Below, in pieces: positions 21,861 to 31,040 of a DNA stretch of 64,000 nucleotides (its first letter is position 1; each line of letters begins with the position of its first letter). Below the pieces are notes generated by a model, which saw only the letters and a list, made by a program, of their open reading frames with translations, was not told the origin of the DNA and made no database searches. Both the position numbers and the translations under genes were made by a program. The stretch covers positions 11,851,383-11,915,382 of the forward strand of contig CM054135.1 of NCBI GenBank assembly GCA_028751875.1, given 5' to 3'. The DNA comes from Rapana venosa. Taxonomy: Eukaryota > Mollusca > Gastropoda > Neogastropoda > Muricidae.

Positions 21861-21953
21861 TTTTTGCCCCTATCATAAAGCATCATTTCCCTTTTTCATT
21901 ATCTTTTGAAAATTTTTTTGTATGGGAAAAATGTAATGGGCATTATTTTACCA

Positions 21954-21958
<5 letters not shown>

Positions 21959-21985
<27 letters not shown>

Positions 21986-22050
21986 ACACACACACACACA
22001 CAAAACACACACACACACACCCCACACACACACACACACACACACACAAC
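21959..22050. repeat. (CA)n microsatellite of copy A
   Basis: A CA run with two interruptions, at the same place as the shorter CA/CCA tract at 34160-34230 (B) and 50500-50570 (C). Confidence 0.9.
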
Positions 22051-22159
22051 CTATCTGAGCTTGAAGCTGGGCTTTGGGGGAGAGGGGTGTCAGTTTTCTA
22101 GATTTGCATTGGTTCAAGGGTTGGCTGTGTGAGGGTTTTGTCCTCAGTTTAATTTAAAT

Positions 22160-22900
22160 AACCTAAGCACTAGTCTTTATCACTCCCCATATAACTATAG
22201 GGAATTTTCTTCTCTGGGCCTTGTTAAAGCTAGACTTGAAGCTTCCTGGCCCCAAACTGCGTCTAGCTATCTGAATGTGAACCAACCCATGAAGAGCATG
22301 CCAAGTTTTTCTTCTAGGAGTTTGTGGGCTGCATTGGGTTGGCAAAGGTGAGCATACAGCTGATGGCAAACTCCAGACGACGTAACCCTCTGAGATTATT
22401 TTGTCTCTCCTGTGCCAACCTCCCCACCATTCTGGCCCAATGTAGGTGCACATTTCAGAAAATCTTAGCATTCCAGACTCATTGGACTATGATGATATTT
22501 TTTCTGGACACTTTGCTCATAATGTTTTCAAGTTGCTCATAAAACTCCTCAACTTCCTCATTGCTGTAGTCTAATGTGGGTGCATACACTTGGATGAGGG
22601 GGATGTTCTATGTTTTGCTGACAGACTTGTGGAAAATTTGTCTGCTGCCAGTAGGAGTACAGATAATGACACATCAACAAATTCTTTGTTTACAGAGAAG
22701 CCTTACTCCATGCTGATGTTTTATTCTCTGCTCTATCAGATCTTTTGGCCCTCTTCTGTTTTTTGATTCTCTGAGTCCTTTCCACCTCACTTCAGTAGCG
22801 CACTAATGTCCCAGTGAATCTTTCCATGTTGTCTCAAGCGCTTCATTTATCCACACGCCTGCAGGGGGTTAAACATTCCATGTCCTTATGGAAATTTGTT
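22160..22900 (-). pseudogene. RTE endonuclease remnant (copy A)
   Basis: Minus-strand remains of the RTE endonuclease, spread over shifted frames. TEVRWKGLRES lies near 22800, YSNEEVEEFYEQLE near 22560-22520, and IIIVQ near 22495, where a GDWNAK-type motif is expected. RRKTWHALHGLVHIQI lies near 22315-22265. All are typical of RTE EN. The RT that should follow downstream (leftwards) is absent, so only the EN part survives. Equivalent remnants are at 34380-35150 and 50720-51490. Confidence 0.7.
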
Positions 22901-23339
22901 CTGTTGAAAGTTTTAACTAAACTAGCACCAGTTGCAAAAACCCTTTCACTTATCCACCCAGTGACTTGTAGAGTTTTTTCGCAGTGTTTAAAACCCGGGC
23001 CTTGTCTGATCCGATCATGTTGTGCTCTCTTGTGTCTTTCACGTCCTTTCTGTGGGCTAAGGGGTATTTCTTGGCAGTGCGGTGCCCATCTCCACTCCAA
23101 GTTTCCCACTATGGCTAAGAACACACACTAGAATCTCACATACATTTATCCTGCCAGAAGAAGTGATTATTGACAAATAATATTGGAAAAAAACAAATCA
23201 ATTACCCTGTACAACTCATTTACCATACCAAATATGATTTTGCAAATATAAAATTGGCTCTAAAAACACAGAATGATTCAGTAACAGAAGAAGTTGCATA
23301 ATGCACTAAGAATCATTTGGGTTTCCTGACCTGACTCAT

Positions 23340-24125
23340 GATTTTCCACTCCTGGATGAGCCATTATTAGGCATGGTGATCATATGAAACCTTAAGGGAC
23401 TCCTTTTATGTATACTGAAGAACTCACAGTGCTCACCATTCCATCAGATGCTTGCTTTCTGATCTGAATACAAATTTGTTATGAGCGAAATCAGATGGTA
23501 TGGAAAGTGCATTTCTGACATTATGATAAACAGATGATGTTGTCTGACACAGTCTAAAGCCTTACTATAGTCTATAAATATTATGAATGCCTCATATTCA
23601 GCATTTCTAATTTTCACTAACAGTATCTGAAGCACAAAAATCCCATGTCTGTTGTTCTTCTTCTATGTACTATATCTCTTTCTAGTTTACTTTTCAGTTT
23701 GTTGAAGAAGATGATCAGAAGAATTTTGCGTGTGGCTTATCAAGGCCACAGTTATATTATCGCCACAGTCTTTACTATCCCCGCTCATGATGAATTCTTA
23801 TTGATTTCACTTGCTAGGCTGTTGGCAGGTCTCCCAAATTCTTTTGCATAGAGGACGTAGAGCTATAAAACTGAATGGGTGTGTTCTTCAAAAGCTTACT
23901 TACTTGGTATGTTGTCCAATCCAGAGGATTTAGCTTCATTTAGTTGCTTGATGGCAACAGTAACTTCTTCCTTTAGTGGCAAAAGCACCAACTCTTGTGG
24001 ATCTACATTGCATGTCAATTCACCAGTAGTGCTCTTGTTGGTGTCAAACAGTTCTTTTTCACATCCATGCCATCTGACTAAAATTTGATTCCTTTCCATG
24101 AGTTTTCCCAACTGTGCCATTTAGG
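23340..24125 (-). pseudogene. RTE connector/RT remnant (copy A)
   Basis: Minus-strand fragment of a second RTE. The open frame 24120-23896 ends with AIKQLNEAKSSGLDNIPSK, the usual connector motif before the RT. Another open frame, 23635-23444, carries palm motif A as FIDYSKALDCV with the catalytic aspartate. The parts between are degraded. It lies upstream of the EN remnant in reading direction, so the two cannot be one intact element. Counterparts are at 35580-36430 and 51920-52770. Confidence 0.7.
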
Positions 24126-24439
24126 TTTTGATTTTGAAATGACAAATATATGTGACGTGTATATGTTCAGTAGGTTGTTTATTTTCTGCTATATATATGT
24201 TGTGACTTTGTGTGTGCAACATTCGTTTTAAGCATATACTTTTCATCATTAGCTTTCAGTGGCAGCTTTATTTTTGGGGTTTTTTCTTTTGTTGTTTTTG
24301 TTGCTTGTAGTAAAGAATGTGTGTGATGGGAAGGTGTGCAGCAAGACCCTACTGTAAAAATAGTTTTTACATTTATACTAATATAATGCAAATTTGGGCC
24401 TGTTTTGGGTTTTGATAAACGTACAAAGCAAATATTGCG

Positions 24440-24530
24440 TTATCACCATAAACATTATTATCATTGTCATTACTATCATCAATATCATTACTATTATTAT
24501 AATTATGACTATTATCATCATTGACTTACT
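24440..24530. repeat. ATT/ATC-rich low-complexity tract
   Basis: Imperfect ATT and ATC triplets, shared with B (36760-36835) and C (53100-53175). Confidence 0.8.
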
Positions 24531-25620
24531 GGCGATTACCTGTGAACTCAGGGTCAAGTGCCCACTGAGGTGTCCTTTCCAGGTTTTCCTCTGGAGTTAA
24601 CATTACCTTTAACTCAGCCTCTGGCAGTTCCTTGAAGAAACTCTAGATAGATGTATGAAATTGTACTTCTTCTGTTATGAGAAAATATCCTCAATACAAA
24701 TGGTTGAATAAAAAGACCTCTAGACAGAAGCTCCATTTGTGAAAAAGCTCACAGCATTTTGTGCATTTATCAAAGACCCAACCACCTTCTTAGAAGTGTG
24801 GTCAGGTGTGTCAGTTGCTATAGAAAACATGAACGTACCCAGCAGGAAGTCTGCCACCTAAGGAGAGATAGGATGAAGCAGGGGTTTTTTTTCTATTTTT
24901 TTGCTACCTCATTTTCTGTGACATTCCTGCCTTGCTGTTATCACACTGCTCCTTTCAATCTCCCCACCACATCCATACCATGTCAGCTATGTGACAACCA
25001 CGGGGTCAGAATTCTGCAGGAAGCCCATCAATATCAGGTCACCATGGAGCCACCAGCCAAAGGCGCTCTACACTGCTGCTGGGTCACTTTGGTGGTGTTC
25101 ACTGGTGGCTGTTCCGAGCTAACATATGCAGGACACCACCTACTAAGCCACCTACTAACGACAGTATTATCTCAAGAAGCCAGAATGAGTGAGCTGCCCC
25201 TCTAGGATGGAGACCACCACAACAACCATGCAATGACCATCCCCCACGAACCTCCAACCCCAAAGGCCTTGATACAAACCCACCACAGGCACAAAATTGT
25301 ATGAGGAAACCAAATCTGATGTCATCATGAGACCAGAGCAAATGGACCACTGAATCAGAGGCATTTTTTTTTTATTGCATGATAATCAATGATAATGGAG
25401 ATCATTTAATGCTGCTGCTATTGAAGTCCGTATGCTTTGAGACTACTTGACATGGTTGTACTCTACGCTTTCTATCATATATATCCTGGTATCAGATACA
25501 GACACCTGCAGCGTTGGTCAGGTAAGTTGAGCAACACTTTCAAACTTGCATCTGTAAAGTGGATGAAGCTCTACGGTGTGGTTCCAGTATTCCCACTAAG
25601 CTCACAGCACACTCACTCTG
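24531..25620. other. Segment sequence without a recognised gene
   Basis: The sequence is conserved in B and C. Minus-strand frames near 25100-25364 have counterparts in B and C but with different reading frames, which argues against a protein. The ends and content resemble old repeat sequence. Confidence 0.4.
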
Positions 25621-25740
25621 GGTAGTAGCTAGCCACAGTCCATAAAATCCCTATGACTCTTATAGGATTCAAACCCATGATCTTCCAGTCTGTAACCCAA
25701 GACGCTAACCACTGAGCCATGGTGCTGGTGGGATGCAGCA
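25620..25740 (-). mobile_element. tRNA-derived SINE fragment (copy A)
   Basis: Minus strand: A box GGCTCAGTGGTTAGCGTC (25701-25718) and B box GGTTTGAATCC (about 25665-25675), spaced as in a tRNA. Copies in B (about 37990-38105) and C (about 54330-54445) keep the A box but have a degraded B box. Confidence 0.65.
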
Positions 25741-26451
25741 TGTTTGTTTATCCTGTCTGAAGTTTGAGTGGGTGATGCTGCATTGAATCCTCAAAGAGTT
25801 AGAGAAGAAATCTAATTGGAAGGAATATGATTATTTCCACAATAACAGCTCAAAGAAGTACTTTAAATATTGAATAAACTAAGATTACCAACACCTAACT
25901 TGTTGGTACAGTTTCGTTTATAATTACATGTCTTGTGTAGTTATAAAAGTAATGCAAAAGAGTATTTTCATACGTAACAGCTTCCAGTTGTCATGTCTTA
26001 GTAACTGCCATAAAATCAATGTTGCAAGTAAAATACAAATAATGTACAAGACATGAGGTGATCAAGGTTACTAATCTGTTCTTTTCAGGATGTGAACTCC
26101 AGCCTGCCAGGGCTGGAACTGCAGAAACTGTCATCCAAAAACTGCATGTGGGTCACCAGATATGCTCAAGACTGTTCTGGATTTTTGTCAAACAGTGGAG
26201 GTGTTTTTGTAGGTGAAGGCATCATTTTTGTCTCCCCGCTCTTAAAGGCCAGTCACTGAACGCTGATCTGTGGTTTGCCTTTTCAAACACATCAATACAA
26301 CAAGTGGAGTTTATCATTTTCCCAGAAAGGATTTAGCAGTAAGCGGAAGAAGCTTATTTGAAGAGTATTACTGCTGCAAGACGAGCTAAGCCAGGGTGTC
26401 CATCTGTTGACAAAAATTTTCTCTTCTCCCCCATGAACATTCTGTGTCACT

Positions 26452-26840
26452 GTGCCTGCCATTGTGTTTCCTCGGGACATCATGTTTGCCAACACACCCT
26501 TTGCCCAGATAGCTCGCTTGTATTTCTATGGCAGACGTGGGCCAATGACACCAAAACAGGACCCCAACAACCTCATCCCCAGAATCTCCCATTTTATCAG
26601 ATTTAGTACTCGTCACAGTCTGTATAAAAAAGACTTTCCATTTAGTCAGTACTTATCTGTTCTGAGTGCACTGTACGTGGCTGGCTTTCACCATGTGTAC
26701 ATCCATACCAATGACGAGCCTACAGGGAAGTGGTGGCAAGAGCTGGCTAAAGAAAACGTGACGCTGGTGAAGATGGAAGCACGTGGGAGTGTGTTTCAGC
26801 AGGGCATCAAGACAATACAGCACATTAGCGACATTATGAG
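26452..26840 (+). CDS. GT32-like glycosyltransferase exon (copy A)
   Basis: This 130-residue stretch resembles the N-terminal half of animal DXD-type glycosyltransferases with the Gly_transf_sug fold (GT32-like), Golgi enzymes that transfer a sugar from a nucleotide-sugar donor. Motifs are IPRISHF at about 42-48, FSQYLSVLSALYV at about 64-76, VYIHTNDEPTGKWW at about 82-95, and HISDIMR at about 124-130, the usual lead-in to GGxYxDxD. The exon ends in ATGAG followed by a consensus donor GTGAGT at 26841, and the arginine codon is split. The true 5' boundary is uncertain: a stop precedes the frame at 26434, and the first codon is GTG. No signal-anchor is visible. The DXD exon is not found downstream in copy A. 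Family call is from motif memory; acceptor and substrate are unknown. Confidence 0.7.
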
Positions 26841-26884
26841 GTGAGTTAACACTGCAGACCGAATGGTCACCTCAGCAACTAAAG

Positions 26885-27215
26885 CTGCTCATTTTGACAG
26901 GGGGCAGGAGGTGGTAGAATAGTCCGAGTGACAAAGTCTTGACCTAACAGTTTCCCCGAGGCTGCAGAGTCAACTGACCACCGACGTGGGCTGTTTGGGT
27001 CAGGCTTTGTTCTATGGCACAGACTTCCACTCCCTGGGAAAGTTATTCAGATGAGACAAAAAACTGATTTCACGTTTTACCAACACACAACGAACATTCT
27101 GCACACATGACAAAACCCAGTCCATCCTTCGTAGAGGAGCAGACCAGCAATGACTGTTGGTGTGAATGACACAGACCTCTCTACCATGCACCCTGCTATT
27201 CCTTTCTGTAGAAAG
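26885..27215 (+). mobile_element. Degraded tRNA-derived SINE in intron (copy A)
   Basis: It starts at GGTGGTAGAATAGTCCGAG. It then carries GTTATTCAGATGAGACAAAAAAC, ACACATGACAAAACCCAG and CATGCACCC, matching the order of blocks in the SINE at 6480-6810. The homology between copy A and copy B also ends here. Counterparts are at 39345-39690 and 55685-56030. Confidence 0.6.
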
Positions 27216-27651
27216 AATGATGGTGTTGTAGTCTACCAAAGCTGCCATAAAAAGACCCTATATTGAAAAGCTAAAAATACATTGAGGTAGAACAGATAAC
27301 TGAAAGTAAATGAGTATCAAACCTCTGCTTTTATACCTTTGGGGACACAAAAGGGTACAGGTCATTTCATATCTTTGTTTTTATATTTATTTTTTCACTT
27401 TGGTGAGATTTTGTATAGACAGGCATTTTTATCCACCAATAAGGTATTGTATTCCCACTTTGAGGATGGTCATTTCTTATTGTATACACTCTGATAATAA
27501 ACATTTTTGCCTGTTAGGGCAATCTCTAACATGCAGATCTTTCAGAACTGACAGGCAGGAACGCTTGATTGTGAAGGTGAAGTAAAGATATAGGGCTGTT
27601 ATAGTTTTACATTAACACTTAAAATCCAGCTTATTTTTACACACTGACACA

Positions 27652-27741
<90 letters not shown>

Positions 27742-27747
27742 ACACAC

Positions 27748-27782
<35 letters not shown>

Positions 27783-27990
27783 CACACACACACTCACCAC
27801 GCCTGCCCTACACACAGAGGGATATGTGTATACCTAAACTATGCTGAGATACATTTTTCTTATGATGAGGGAACACAGACAGTTTCAAAAGTCACTGACT
27901 CAAGCACAAAACATAGCTCGCTCCCCCCCTCCCCCCCCCCCCCTACGGGCTATTCTTAAAGTTTTGTACACAGGAGCCATTATTGTATTT
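27216..27990. other. Intergenic with (CA)n at 27653-27793 and poly-C at 27926-27943
   Basis: Unique AT-rich DNA follows the end of copy A. The long CA tract is punctuated by CAACAC and CTCAC. No gene recognised. Confidence 0.7.
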
Positions 27991-28475
27991 TACAGAGCCT
28001 AAATATTAGAGGTTTTAAACGTATTCCATATTTTCCCCATTGATTTTGATATTGTGAGGGGTGACAGTACCATTAATGAGCACGACATTTGCCTTTTTAG
28101 CATGTAACTTAAGCCCATTAGTGTTGCTCTATGCATGGACTTTATGGAATTCTTCTCTTTCTTGAGATATCATTGGCAATGAGTGCTGCATCATCAGTGT
28201 GCCTGAGCTGAGGTTAGTGATGTTTCTGCCATCTGAATATAATGCCCATGTCGTCTATTTCTGCATTTCTCAGGATCAGTGCTGTACATATGATGAAAAG
28301 ATGTGGAGATAGTAATATGCAACCCTGAGGCCTCCTTTTTATATGAAAGAACTTACAGTGCTTGCCATTCAGTCAGGTGATTGCCTTCTGATAAGAATGC
28401 AAATCTACCATGAGGGAGACCAGATGGTTTAGAAAGCAGATTTCTAACATCGTGATAAACAGATGGTTATGTTTG
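27990..28475 (-). pseudogene. RTE reverse transcriptase remnant
   Basis: On the minus strand, shifted frames give GLRVAYYYLHIFSS (degraded motif B region, near 28320), RHTDDAALIAND (degraded YADD motif C, near 28190), and GLKLHAKKANVV with INGTVTPHNIKING (thumb, near 28100-28030). It belongs to the same RTE group as 23340-24125: the ACATCGTGATAAACAGATGGTTATG stretch at about 28450 matches 23517-23541. It is dead. Confidence 0.65.
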
Positions 28476-29433
28476 AAAATGCTAGTCATGTAAAAGTAAG
28501 GAACTGTTTCTTAATGTTTGAAGAGAGAAAAGGCTACATAGTGTTTCAGAGAACAAACCAAAGTGACTTCACACAAATCATGCTACACATGCTACTCTTT
28601 TCACTCTTAAGTACACCATACAGAAATAAGTGACAGGGACAAAGGAAAGCATAAAGCACAGTCAGTGGTTTTAAGAAAAAACCAACAACAAACAAACAAG
28701 CAAAACAGCACAAAACAAAACAAAATACCTTTTAAATCTGTTTCCTTTTTTAAGAAGGGTTTAGTGAAATATCACATTGTTCTTTTTAAAAAAAATGTAT
28801 GGCTTCAGACAACAGATAAGTGAACCCTTGATTTTTAGAGGCATTGTTACTAAGTAGCTTTATCATAATAATCAGTGAACCTTTCATTAACAAGACTTCT
28901 TTCATTGATAACTGTATTTTAATAACTGGTAGTCCTTCCTTTTAGAGATATCTTTGTTAAATTAGCTGTATCTTAATGATCAATGGAGCCTTCATTTTAG
29001 AGATATCTTTGTTAAATTAGCTGTAATTTAAAACACTATCCCTGGGTTGAGGGAGAGAAAGCCTCTCTCCTGTACTGTGCACATTTGTGCAATCATTGCC
29101 TATGTAGCATTTTTAACACTTTTCTAAATATGTTTTCGTTATGTTAGAGCTTTTTTGTTGTTGGACACTGGCAGTTTTGGATAGATAAATTCAATGTCTT
29201 GTACCAAAAATAATTTTATGTTGCATAATAGATTTCTGCATTAATCATTGGAGTGAACTTGACCCAGCCAAACACGTTTAAAAAATGGCCAACGGTAAAC
29301 TGGCAACAGGCATCATATTGAACAGACTACTTCATTTACACTGCACCCCTGGTCTGCCATTCCTGGGAAGTAAGAAGTGCAATTTGCTTGAAGCTAAAAC
29401 CAGCTGGCTAGTCAGGAACTCAGTCCCCTGCCA
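28476..29433. other. AT-rich stretch with a local 50-bp duplication
   Basis: The block TTTTAGAGATATCTTTGTTA occurs twice (about 28940 and 28992), followed each time by AATTAGCTGTA. A more degraded unit may precede at 28835. No gene recognised. Confidence 0.5.
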
Positions 29434-29471
29434 TGCACACACACACACACACACACACACCACACACACAC

Positions 29472-29519
<48 letters not shown>
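29434..29519. repeat. (CA)n microsatellite
   Basis: About 85 bases of CA with two short interruptions. Confidence 0.95.
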
Positions 29520-29520
<1 letters not shown>

Positions 29521-29760
29521 AATGATTCTTTAGCTAAACAAGATGCCTCTGATTGCAGTATTGAAATGTTTGATTCCAGTCATGCACTGTCATTGCATGA
29601 AATTAATGCTAAATTGATGAATTGTATGCATTCCAAAATGAAGAAAACACCTTTTGAAAATATTTCTTGCTCAAGGAAACTAGAAATTTTATTATATAAA
29701 CTGGAGTTAAATGCGTGGAATACCAAATACTCTAAAAATGTGACATGTTGCTGTTCTTAA
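29519..29760 (+). CDS. Unrecognised open frame, possibly a LINE fragment
   Basis: The frame is open from the end of the CA repeat (codons LNDSLAKQDASD) through an ATG at 29566 to a stop at 29758. It encodes about 80 residues rich in Lys, Asn, Ser and Cys. The composition recalls the linker between endonuclease and RT in animal LINEs, but I see no diagnostic motif. It could be chance. No promoter or splice site was identified. Confidence 0.2.
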
Positions 29761-29954
29761 CCACTTTCAATCAACCATTCATTGTTTGATTGCCCATAAT
29801 TGTTATTGACCTGTTTAAAAGTAGAGGTATTGATATTCATAAAAATATGCCATTGTTCAATAAGTTTTATATGACTCTCAGCAATTCATAACATCGGTTG
29901 CTGAGGTTATACATTCTTCCCCAGTAAGGCCTCTACTATATTTACTTGTAAGTA

Positions 29955-30015
29955 GTAATCTATGTATGTATCTATCTATCTATCTATCTATCTACCTACC
30001 TACCTACCTATCTAT
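29955..30015. repeat. (TATC)n / (TACC)n microsatellite
   Basis: TATC units changing to TACC and back. Confidence 0.9.
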
Positions 30016-30069
30016 ATCAGACAGAGAGCAAAAGAGAGACCGGGTGTTGATCTGAATGTGCATGTGTCT

Positions 30070-30145
30070 ATATAATAATAATAATAATATATGGAATTTA
30101 TATAGCGCTGAATCTTGTAAAAAAACAAAAACAAATCGAAGCGCT
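30070..30145 (+). repeat. TATAGCGC-type dispersed repeat, plus strand
   Basis: (ATA)n, then GGAATTTATATAGCGC and AAATCGAAGCGC. Same family as 21650-21860, in the opposite orientation. Confidence 0.6.
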
Positions 30146-30214
30146 TGCACTCCATCATTTACAGGCATGCAACCTCCTTAAACATAATGAACAACAGATT
30201 TCAAAAACCATGCG

Positions 30215-30340
30215 CGCGCACGTATGCACGCATGCACGCACACCACACACACACACACCACACCACAAAACACACACACCACACAAAAAACACACACACA
30301 CAACACACCACCCACACACACACAAACACACACGAACAAA
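30215..30340. repeat. CA-rich low-complexity tract at the left edge of copy B
   Basis: Alternating CACAC, CACCACA and AAACACA from about 30238, ending about 20 bases before the segment boundary at 30357. Confidence 0.85.
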
Positions 30341-30600
30341 ATTTAAAGGGGAAATGGACTCCAGAACGAACCCAGTGTGATGAAATGGTTGAAAATGTAA
30401 CAAATCAGAGACCATGGCCTGCCCTTGGACACCAAAGGCATGTGGTCATTAAAATTGCCCTGTCTTGAAACACTGGATTGTCAGAAAAAAAAGGTACATG
30501 TGTTTAACAATACATTATTGCTACAATTGCTTGATTAAAAACAAACACGTTTCTTTTCAGCACCCACAAAAAACTTTAACTCTTGTAAACACTCATTTCA

Positions 30601-31040
30601 ATGGCTGATCCTAATACCCAGAGATCCCAAACACTTGCCAGAAACATTGGCAGACATGTACCACACCTAAGTTTGGTTAAAAAGCCAAAGAGGAAAACTA
30701 AGGAAAGGACTTCAATTTCACAACAAAAATTTCTACCAGGTACCCACACAGTCTTTAATGACTATCACCAGGAGCCACTTGGATGCTATCAGGCCTGTGA
30801 AAGATACAGTTCAAAGATTCATCGGTACTATGGTTCGCTTGAAAAAGTCAGTATTTCTTTCATTGAGTCTGACATATAGACAGCTGCTTTGTCAGGAAGA
30901 AGACGCCCATGCTTTTCGCTTTTATTGTATTGAATACACAGATGTCAGCGGGGCCCAATCTAGCAGAGCAGATCATAGAACATTTCATCACTGGGGAAGA
31001 GTTCAGAGCCAGTTGCAATCATTTAGTAGAAATGGGGAGT
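30601..31040 (+). CDS. Unrecognised overlapping open frames (copy B)
   Basis: A 92-codon frame (30601-30879) starts at ATG after an acceptor-like TTTCTTTTCAG (30551-30561). It begins MADPNTQRSQTLARNIGRH and has a basic stretch KKPKRKTKER. From 30758 a second frame reads through SLTYRQLLCQEEDAHAF to about 31040. A donor-like CAGGTACCC lies near 30740. The first frame is identical in copy C (46957-47235). The 3' part (from ACGCCCATGC) is conserved but out of frame in copy A. It might be exons of a decayed gene or part of a transposon. I do not recognise it. Confidence 0.3.

Larger units (their letters stand above)
16977..27215 (+). repeat. Copy A of a large repeated segment (diverged)
   Basis: The sequence aligns in order with copy B from about 30860 to 39690 and with copy C from about 47210 to 56030. 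Shared landmarks are ACGCCCATGC at 17030, AACAGATGACTACA at about 21540, CTGAGCTTGAAG at about 22055, the RTE endonuclease remnant, and the glycosyltransferase exon. Divergence is mostly small indels. Copy A has a 1.8-kb insertion at 17910-19675 and an expanded 33-bp repeat at 20008-20190 that B and C lack. Homology is lost after about 27215. Its left end may lie in the gap. Confidence 0.85.

Noticed and set aside
25099..25364. Minus-strand frames rich in Gly, Leu and Trp, with similar ones at 37374-37723
   Set aside because: The reading frame is not conserved between A and B despite nucleotide similarity, so it is not under protein constraint.
25665..25718. A functional tRNA gene on the minus strand
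   Set aside because: A and B boxes are present, but no acceptor stem or paired arms form around them, and it is repeated in B and C. It is a SINE head.
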